Assembly: GCA_051294375.1 (NCBI GenBank)
Contig: CM119266.1
Coordinates: 17,726,087 to 17,790,086, forward strand
Source of the DNA: Paraspadella gotoi
Taxonomy: Eukaryota; Chaetognatha
Length of the DNA: 64,000 nt
Direction: 5' to 3'
The notes beneath the pieces are model-generated. The model was given only the letters and a program-made list of their open reading frames with translations, had not been told where the DNA came from and made no database searches. How positions within the stretch are numbered: position 1 is the stretch's first letter; every line of letters starts with the position of its first letter. The position numbers and the translations under genes are program-made. This document shows positions 56,390 to 64,000 of this stretch, one piece after another.

Positions 56390-57174
56390 TTTTTTTTTGT
56401 ATGTAGTGTACGATTAAGTTGTTTTTCTTTTAGATCATGTTTATTATTATGTTTGTTTTGACGTAACATCGAATGATATTTGAATAATATATCATTTTTA
56501 ATGAAATCCTTTTTACTGTTAAGATTTTGAATAATGAAATTATTCATAGATAAAATTGTAATTATTTTTTACTTCGAACATTCTTGACCGTAAAATATAA
56601 ATCCATTAATTAAATTGTTAGCATCCCATTCAAGTTTAATGAATGGCGAAAAACCTCGGAATTAATTTTCGATCGTACAGAAACATGACTGCCCTTAACC
56701 CTCTACTAGTTTTTTTCGTTAAAGGTTTTAATATATGCATATCTGGACAATTAAATTGACAAACTTTAACTTTTCGGCCTTAGATTTTAAAGGATTTGTG
56801 CATAATTATCCACAAAAATATTTTGCTCTGATAGATAATTTATTTTGTATTTTGTATTAGTTAAGGACAAACATTTTTTAGATGTTGTTAAATAATGTTT
56901 TAACCGAAGTGGCATAGTTTTGAATCAATTTTAGTGATTCCAGCTCTCGACAAATCTTTACCTAACTATGGAAGCTTACAAAAACCGAACTTTTTTCTGA
57001 AGTTCACCGCTCTGACAATCACCTGCCAGTCAAAACTTTCTAGTAAACATTGACGCGTAAACCTCGGTTATCAAAATCGGGGCAGTCAACTCAAACTCGA
57101 GTCGTCACTTTCGCACTGAACCAATCTTAAACCCGTCCATATTTAAATCTTGATTGAAACAAAAAATTATCCCA
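56390..57174. other. Spacer between XRN2 and Dispatched, no feature recognised
   Basis: AT-rich, without exon or repeat that I can identify. Confidence 0.5.
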
Positions 57175-60100
57175 ATGTCTCCTCCGTCTAACGAAACGGA
57201 AGAGCAGAGTCGATTTCTCGACTCTCGTCCCAAACCCTCCGAGGCCACTTCCTCTTCTTCCTCTCCCCTTCTTCCTCTCCCCCTCCCCCTATTCCCTCCC
57301 CCGATTCCATTGTCATCTCCCCTGCTCCTCTCCTCTCCAATGGCGTCGACCCTTCCACCCTCGACGCTTCCTCCTCTTCCTCTTCCCGCTCCTGCGCCGT
57401 CCGCTTCTTCGGCGGCTACGCTTCCCTCCTCATCCGCTTCCCACATATCGTCCTCGGCCTTGTCCTCTTCCTTTCCGCGGCGCTGGTCGTCGCTGCGCTG
57501 CTGGCGGCGCCGGCGCCAGCCTTCGACGATCCGAGCGAAGGGTTTGAGCCGCGCGGATCGGCGTTGAGCGAGAGACTCGACGCTTGGAATTTGATGAGGG
57601 AGAATTCGGGAGTGGAAAGTCGGTTGGCTTACTTTCCGCTGGCTAGGGCAGTACAGTCCGCCGGCGGATACAGCGGCGGACCCTCCCGACGTCCGCGGGA
57701 GATCGGGAACGATGCTTCCGCGGAAAACGCTGCCCCGGCATTTCCGCCGTCTCGAGACCGCCTCGCCCAGCCTCGAAACCGCCCATCCCGTCGCAGGAAA
57801 AAACAAAACTATTTTTGCGATGTTCCTCGTCCCAACTACGCTCACCTCAGCCTCAGTGTCGCCGCAGACGCCGCGGCGGACGCTGACCTCTTCACTCTTC
57901 CTTCAATTAAATCCTCTTGCGATTTGGAATCGATCGTCACCTCTCAACAAAACTACCAAGAAGTCTGTTTGATGCGTCGGCGGCGCTGCTGCCGCTCCTG
58001 GTCGCTAGGCAACTACGCAGCGCGTCAGGCTGGCCGTGCATCCTGCGACGAGTTGATCGAGGATGACGTGGCGGCTCTGCGAGGGCTGCTCCGGCGTTGC
58101 GCCCCGTTCTTCGTCGACGGGTCGTTGACTGAGAGCTGCTGGGAAGAAGAAGAGGATGATCGCGGACGATCCGCTCCATGGTGTCGTCAGTTACCGAAAG
58201 ACTGCGTCAGAGGGAACCACGTCTTTTATCTTTTTCAATTTATACTCGAATCGGATTTCGTTTCACAATTGGCGTCTTCATCCTCTTCCTCCTCCCCCCG
58301 CCTCCGCCACGCCCTCACCTTCTTCCCCATCGCGACGGGCCGTTCGAGCGAATCCGTCTACAACAACATCACTTCCTCCAGCCTCCGTCGCGACGACGTC
58401 GAGATCTCCTCCTTCGATTTCGGCCTCAAATTCATTGTTTTCGATTCTCTCGTGAAACGGGACACGGCGTTCTTGGCGGCGGCGTTGATCGGCGTCTTCG
58501 GCGTCACTTGGTTCTACACCGAGTCTATCATGATCACCGTCTTCTCTCTGCTGCAGATCGTGCTGTCGCTCGGCGTCTCCTACTTCGTGTACGTCGTCGT
58601 CTGCGGCGTCGACATCTTTCCCTTCATGAATCTTCTCGCCGTCGTCATCCTCATCGGCGTCGGAACGGACGACGTCTTCGTCTTCGTTTCGCTGTGGAAC
58701 AAATTCCAACTGGACAATCAATCGCGCCATGTGGAAGAGGCGCCACCGACGCAGCTGACTTCGCCGTTGGGGGATCCTCGGAGCAGCGCCGTTGGCAACT
58801 TCGGCGACTCTCCTCTCCCTTCCAAACTCTCAGTCTTCGCCTCGACCGACATTCCCCGCGAATGGCACCATCGTCTCTCTCTCGCTCTGCGCCATTCGTT
58901 CCTGACGATGCTCTCGACTTCGCTGACGACTTCGTCCGCTTTTCTCGCATCATTTTTCGTCTCTTCCATCGTCGCCGTTCGGACTTTTTCTCTCTTCGCC
59001 TCGGTCGCCGTCTGTGCGAATCTCTTTTTCACTCTCACTCTCATGCCTTCCGTCGCTCTACTTCATCTCCGCTTCTTCTCCACCTACTCTCCCTGTCTCT
59101 ACATATCCGCTCGGTTTCCCTACGTCTTTGCCTGTCTCTTGCGCCTTCGAGCGGCTTTGGTTACGTCCTTCGTGTTTCTTGTTACTCGCGCCGGCGTCGT
59201 CTCTCTCGCGGCTCTAACGGCGCTTGTCGGCGCCGCTCTATTCGTCCTCTTCGGCTCTCCGGGTCTTCAATTGCCGTCCTCGACCAACTTTCAAGTTTTC
59301 CCAGCGTCAAATCCGATGGAGAGATACGATCTCGTCTTCAAGCAAAAGTTCCGCTTCGAAACGGACGCCGCCGTCGACGCGGATTTCGGCCGCATCCCCG
59401 TCGTCGTCGTCTGGGGCGTCAAACCCATCAACAACGCGCGATACTTCGATCCTCGCGGCGTCGGAAGTCTCGAGTTCGACTCCGACTTCGACATATCCGA
59501 TCCATCGTGTCAAACCTGGATGTTACGATTCTGTCGAGAACTCCGAAGACAGCCTTTCTATGGCGACCACACCGGCCTTCAACTCTCCAACTGTTTCGTG
59601 GAAACCTTCGTCGATTGGATGAAGCGACCCTGCGAAGATTTGGTCACGCGCGAGGATCTCCGGCCTTGCTGCAACGTGACGCGGTTCCCGTTCCCAGCTG
59701 CCGTCGTCTCCGAGTGCATGGGACGCGCTTCCCACTCTCTCTCCCTCATGCGCGGAGTGGAGCTGTACGCGACGATGCCCGGTCCCCGCTACGATTCTGT
59801 CACCGGAAAGATCCTCGCCTTTTCCGTTCAATTCGACAGCAATCGTACATTCTCTCATTCTTATTCGGAAATGAATGATTTCTTCTCGAAGGTGGACGAA
59901 TGGACTCGAGCAGAAATTTCCTCCGCGCCATCTGGGCTACGCGGCGGATGGTTCGTCTCTTATTTAGACTTTTTCGCTCTTCAAGATTCTCTCGTTTGGG
60001 GAACTCGCGACGCGGCCGCCATCGCCGCCGCCGCCGCATTTCTCGTCATGTTGACGACGACCTCGAGTCTTCGTGTCGCTTTTTTCGCTCTTCTCACCAT

Positions 60101-60536
60101 CGTCTCCGTCGTCGTCGTAACCGCCGCCGCTTTAACGCTGCTCGGTTGGGAACTCAACGTCCTGGAGAGCGTGACCCTCAGCGTGGGCATCGGCCTGGCA
60201 ATCGACACCACCCTCCACTACGCCATCGCCTATCGCCTGCAACAGCGCCTGGCGCCCTGCCTGGACGCAGAGCGAACGCGGCGGGAGACGGTGGCAGCGA
60301 CGTTGATCACCATGACGCCGGCTGTGACGTTGGCGACGTTGACGACGGGTTTAGCGGGGGCGTTGATGACGCCGGCATCGGTTCTCGCCTACGTGAGATT
60401 GGGGATATTCTTGGTCATAGTCATGTTGGCCTCTTGGACGTACGGGACATTTTTCTTCTTGAGCTTGTTGAGATATTGTGGAACTGTCGAGGCGGCGACG
60501 AAACCCTGGCGGTCAAACTTTTGCCTCAAATTCTGA
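57175..60536 (+). CDS. Dispatched-like RND transporter with sterol-sensing domain (apparent frame break near the start)
   Basis: Multi-pass exporter; Dispatched uses a Na+ gradient to release lipid-modified Hedgehog. The frame 57192-60536 is open without introns. Reading it from about 57400: first membrane helix (IVLGLVLFLSAALVVAALLA), then FDDPSEGFEPRG, a signature of Dispatched, a Cys-rich extracellular domain, a sterol-sensing helix set with LLAVVILIGVGTDDVFVF (the GxxDD motif), a second loop with paired Cys, and VGIGLAIDTTLHYAIAY near 60190 (second permease Asp). It ends TGA 60534-60536. No ATG lies in this frame before the first helix. The best start, ATG 57175 (MSPPSNETEEQSRFLDSRPK), is in another frame, so a one-base shift must lie in the pyrimidine tract about 57262-57300. 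It is an assembly indel or a real defect. Full length would be about 1120 residues. Confidence 0.82.
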
Positions 60537-61930
60537 ATAGAGTATTTATTAATATTATCTATTTTTTAAGTTTATATTGCGCTTGGACGATCGATACAGT
60601 ATTTTACTTAACGAACCGCATGATATATACCAATTTACGTATTCTTATGTACTTATTTACATACTTGTTACCACACGTTAAAAATTGTTATTTGCTGCAA
60701 AGATACATAATGCCTCATATTTTTATTCTTTTTTTTTTCAGTTACTTACCGTGACTTTTTTAGCTAACTTTTCTAGATATATATATTCAGCGAAGTCGAC
60801 CCTCATTTTATAGTAGCAAGCCAGAAAATGCTGGAGGAACAATCGATTAGTTTAGGGTTATCATTTTTTATCAATTTCCCACTCAGTCATTTTTATATGT
60901 CGCAATTTATGTATTAGTTCAATTCCATATGAAGCCATATGCTTTAAAAGTTCTAAAGTATTACGTACCTGTGGTAAAGTTATTGTTTTACACAACTTTT
61001 GATAAATTATCTAACGTTATTGATAATAAAATCAAATCGATTTTATATTTATAACGGCTAATTTTCATGCAAAGGCTTTGCAGCGCGCCCCCTCTCTTCT
61101 AAATACCCATCGACATGTCCCATGAATCAAAGTAGTATCTCGCCTCTGGCTTTGGTCGCACCATCGTCCAACACCTCGTCGAAGGCAGCGCCGCTGAAAT
61201 ATACGATCTCGACCGAAGCCGAATCTGAATTCCCCAACAAGATGTCAAGACCTCGCCGACTTGGACAGCGAGGGCGGGCTTAATATAAAACGACTTAAAA
61301 CATCTTAAACGGATTAAAATGAGTAGAATCTCTTAAAACCCCGACACTGACTAAGTGACTATTAAAATATAATATCACGTGATCTGCCTTAAAAGAAAAG
61401 GGGTTAATATAAATTAATTTGTAACGATAATCAATTAAAATTAATTAGAATATAAACCAATGTTTTATTAAGCAAGTTAAAATCTTCGAAAGTTCCCTCG
61501 AAATGTTTGATGAAATAAATAATAAAATATGTAACACTGTTCCTGAGGGTAATTCTATATCATTTTATTAATTTTATAATTTTACTTTATTTCGTCAGAT
61601 TCGAAATTTGTATTGCCATTCCAATGCGTTGATGATAGAATAGAAGATATTGGCACCACAATTTAGCTTTCGGATATTTTGCGTATGTGAAATAAAGATG
61701 GGAATTTAAACGCTTGTGCCAAAAAGAAGGGTCATTACGTAAAATTGACTTGACATAAAAAAAATTTTGAATTATTTTTTGGCCGCAGATTTGACGATCC
61801 GATTCCTTTTCAGATAAGAGTCACCAGAGGCCAAAGGGACTTCGGGGCTTCAGAGAGAGATACAAAGGTTCATCGCACTCTTCCTCTTCTCATTTTGTGT
61901 TTGTGCGTGATATCGTCACTCACTCTTGCG
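60537..61930. other. Spacer between Dispatched and the DCXR-like gene
   Basis: AT-rich. Apart from the decayed SDR fragment at 61141-61280 I see nothing coding. CT-rich acceptor-like sequence lies before the DCXR start. Confidence 0.5.
61141..61280 (+). pseudogene. Decayed partial copy of the neighbouring SDR gene
   Basis: In one frame 61141-61230 reads ASGFGRTIVQHLVEG, then a Tyr/Asp block and a stop at about 61227. It parallels the NAD-binding start of the DCXR-like gene at 61960-62060 (ASGFGRAIVLHLVDADA). DNA blocks GGCTTTGGTCG and CCATCGTCC are shared. The remainder of the gene is missing, so this is a truncated tandem duplicate. Confidence 0.75.
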
Positions 61931-62668
61931 ATGTCTCTCGCCGGTCGCCTCTACCTAGTCACGGGCGCCGCCTCAGGCTTTGGTCGAGCCATCGTCCTCC
62001 ATTTGGTCGACGCCGACGCCACCGTCTTCGCCCTCGATGTCAACGAAGAAGGCCTGAATTTCTTGAAGGCGTCTCGCCCCGACGCCGACCTCACCGTCAT
62101 CTACCAGGATATCACCGACTGGTCAGGCGTCGCCGAATCTCTTGTTGACATTCCTTCGCCCAACGGTCTCGTCAACTGCGCAGGCGTCGGCGGCGTCGTC
62201 TCCAGTTTTCTCGACTACAAAGAGGAAGAGATCGACGCGACATTAAACGTAAACTTCAAAGGCGCCGTCCGCGTGACACAATGCGTCGTCAAGAAGATGA
62301 TGGAAGGCGGAATCTCCGACGCCTCCATTGTCAACATCTCTTCGACGACCTCGACCCAGACGCCTCCCGCGGTCATGGCCTACGCGGCCTCCAAGGCTGC
62401 GCTCAACGCTTTTACCCGATGTTTGGCCAAAGAGTTGGGACCCAAAGGGATTCGGGTCAACTCTATCAATTCCCACGTCTCCGTCGAGACGCCGCTGGGC
62501 GCCTACGCGGTCAGGAAGGGGCTCTTTCCCGCCGATCCGGCGACAATTCCCATGCAACGCTTCGTGGAATTGCGTGATGTCGTCGATACAGTTCAGTTCT
62601 TGCTCAGCGATAAATCTTCTCACATCAATGGTGTCATTCTGCCGTTGGACGGCGGGGCCTCTTGCTAG
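61931..62668 (+). CDS. DCXR: Short-chain dehydrogenase/reductase, L-xylulose reductase-like
   Basis: NADPH-dependent carbonyl reductase; DCXR reduces L-xylulose in the uronate cycle and diacetyl-type dicarbonyls. A single exon codes 245 residues (human DCXR 244). The ATG at 61931 gives MSLAGRLYLVTGAASGFGRA with the TGxxxGxG cofactor loop. Then NCAGVGG (NAG-type motif), VNFKGAVRVTQ, the catalytic Ser in VNISSTTST, and YAASKAALNAFTRCLAKELG with the Tyr and Lys. The end LPLDGGAS is typical of the family. The frame is open upstream to 61895 but without an ATG that fits the family. Other SDRs of similar length, such as CBR2-type carbonyl reductases, are possible; the length and ends favour DCXR. 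A decayed copy lies 650 bases upstream. Confidence 0.85.
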   Translation: MSLAGRLYLVTGAASGFGRAIVLHLVDADATVFALDVNEEGLNFLKASRPDADLTVIYQDITDWSGVAESLVDIPSPNGLVNCAGVGGVVSSFLDYKEEEIDATLNVNFKGAVRVTQCVVKKMMEGGISDASIVNISSTTSTQTPPAVMAYAASKAALNAFTRCLAKELGPKGIRVNSINSHVSVETPLGAYAVRKGLFPADPATIPMQRFVELRDVVDTVQFLLSDKSSHINGVILPLDGGASC

Positions 62669-64000
62669 AGCGACAATGGGTATTTGGATTAGATAAAATA
62701 CGTGAGGTTTTTTGTGAAACTTTATTTGCGAAATTTTTTTTAAATTTATGGATAAGTTAAAATACCTGATTTTTTGGGGAAATTATACACTTATTAGTCG
62801 GTCCTTTGATCCTCATTTCACAGTCCGCACTGTTTAAAGCGGAGACGGTTTATTAGATTCTAATTTGACGATCAGATGTCTTCTCGTCCTTCTCTTGCTC
62901 AATTTATTGGAATGCATACTGCGATTGGGACAGATTCGCATTTGGATTTTTTTTTCCCTGGAAAGATTAGCAGAGGTGTGACAATGTTTTCGCCTCCCGC
63001 CGGTTTTTCAAACTTTTTCATGTCTCTGTCTCCGTCTCGCTCAGCCAATTTCACTTTCTGCCTTTTGTTTCGCTCTTTTAACTTTTTAGACCCCAAGTGT
63101 GCTTATTTGAACGGCTCAAGATAGAAGTTTCAACGAAATATTTTGAAAATTTTAAAATTATTGTCTTTTCCTATGGCTTCTTCTTTGTTCTTCGAAGTAT
63201 CTCAATCTTCAACTCCTATAACCTTGTCTTCTTTTTATTAAGGTCTTTGTTTGTTATACATCATAACATTTTGGGAGCAACGATCTAAGTCTTTTCCGAC
63301 AATCCCGTCTTGGAGGTTTCGTCGTCCTCTCGGCTTTTTAGTTTTCATCTTTGCTCATCCTTGAAAACCTGATGAGTGCAAAACTCTTTCCTTTCCCGTT
63401 TTCGCGATCGCCGAGTCGATCGTAAAATATGGTGGACTAAAATCCACCAACCGTTCATCAGTGGCCATTGGTGCCGGAGGCAAGTCATTCGCCTCCCAAC
63501 CCAAAGGTCCGGGGTTCTAGCCCGGTGGCCGCCTAGCAGTTAAGAGGGACGGGGCGCTTAACCCGCCTGTAACATGGTGTTAAAGCCTGATCCGAAGCTC
63601 AGGGACTGCTTTATATTGAACGGTTCTGTCACTAACTCATAACAATCATTACTGTCTCTTCAAAAACAACTTTTTGGTGATTGAAATTTTTTTGGCACGC
63701 GTGTTATGGTTTTAAAATAAAATCAGTAAAAAATTCTAACCTTCTCTTATACCGTTGTTTTTAAACAAAAAACTTTGCATCTAAAATTTACCAACTACTA
63801 CGAAAAAAGAAATTACACTATAACCTTAGAGAATATTTATTATTCTTATGGTTTCTGGTTTATATCCTCCACGATGTATTTTTCATATATTTTTACACTT
63901 TTACAGGTTAAAATTTTCTGCTGCTTGCCTGAGGAATAAAATTGAATAACAATTATTGATAATGATTATAATGAATCCGAATACTAGATAATTCGGGAGA
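62669..64000. other. 3' flank of the DCXR-like gene, mostly unassigned
   Basis: An open frame at 62876-63124 (82 codons) has no recognisable family and poor codon structure, so I do not call it. A SINE head lies at 63461; the last 350 bases are plain AT-rich DNA. Confidence 0.5.
63461..63640 (+). repeat. tRNA-derived SINE candidate
   Basis: TGGCCATTGGTG resembles an A box. GGTTCTAGCCC, about 50 bases on, fits a B box, inside a 5+7+5 arm (CCGGG-GTTCTAG-CCCGG). Between them is a GGAGGC/GCCTCC hairpin. The body that follows runs to about 63640. It does not fold as a complete tRNA. Confidence 0.55.

Noticed and set aside
57154-57567. Separate Pro/Ser-rich protein of 137 codons
   Set aside because: Its first part is better seen as the N-terminus of the Dispatched-like protein before the frame break; the rest is a shifted reading of the first membrane helix.
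58178-59878. 566-codon + strand frame rich in Arg/Ser/Leu
   Set aside because: Shadow frame of the Dispatched-like gene; the motifs lie in the other frame and the composition is that of a shifted reading.
62876-63124. 82-codon frame after the DCXR-like gene
   Set aside because: No family, no splice context and a composition like the surrounding T-rich DNA.

Overview
The window is nuclear DNA of an animal, most likely an invertebrate bilaterian. I would not name a phylum. Genes are broken by GT-AG introns, exons are GC-rich and rich in GAC, GCC and TCG codons, and introns and spacers are AT-rich and full of degraded mobile elements. The gene set includes animal-type families (Dispatched, SCHIP1, DNase I, gankyrin). 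Introns were placed by hand from splice motifs, reading phase and remembered family sequence; no alignment was run.

Layout, all protein genes on the + strand: a broken DIRS-like tyrosine recombinase (24-1080); the last exon of a PIG3/TP53I3-like quinone oxidoreductase ending in KDEL (1296-1449); SARS2, mitochondrial seryl-tRNA synthetase (3953-7078); GCSH, glycine cleavage H protein (7344-10691); SCHIP1 (11394-17234); a secreted DNase I (19112-22232); SUPT20H, the SAGA subunit SPT20 (23041-27019); a 12-exon zinc-finger gene with three pairs of C2H2 fingers (27509-38387); MRM1, mitochondrial rRNA methyltransferase (39278-40950); a stand-alone MoaC gene (41141-41836); an orphan Gln/Glu-rich protein (42674-43489); MTO1, mitochondrial tRNA modification (44232-46675); PSMD10/gankyrin (46824-47486); EIF3C with 15 exons (47644-52658); intronless XRN2 (53648-56389); a Dispatched-like transporter (about 57175-60536); a decayed SDR copy (61141-61280) beside an intact DCXR-like reductase (61931-62668).

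Five of the sixteen proteins (SARS2, GCSH, MRM1, MTO1 and probably MoaC) belong in mitochondria, three of them in mitochondrial translation. Others serve gene expression (SPT20, XRN2, eIF3c). All sixteen share one strand. MTO1, PSMD10 and EIF3C are separated by only 148 and 157 bases and MRM1 and MoaC by 190, which raises the possibility of operon-like transcription with trans-splicing.

The non-coding part holds several repeat families: a 220-270 bp element in four copies, MITE-like elements with terminal inverted repeats, long fold-back palindromes, a retroelement family in three copies of different length, tRNA-derived SINE heads and a tRNA-Leu 3' half with an encoded CCA. Two introns (MRM1, EIF3C) use GC-AG borders with the same GCGAGT donor. 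I found no wholly new molecular system. The best leads are the co-directional gene block, the zinc-finger gene, the unfused MoaC, the KDEL-ended oxidoreductase, the frame break in Dispatched and the fold-back elements.
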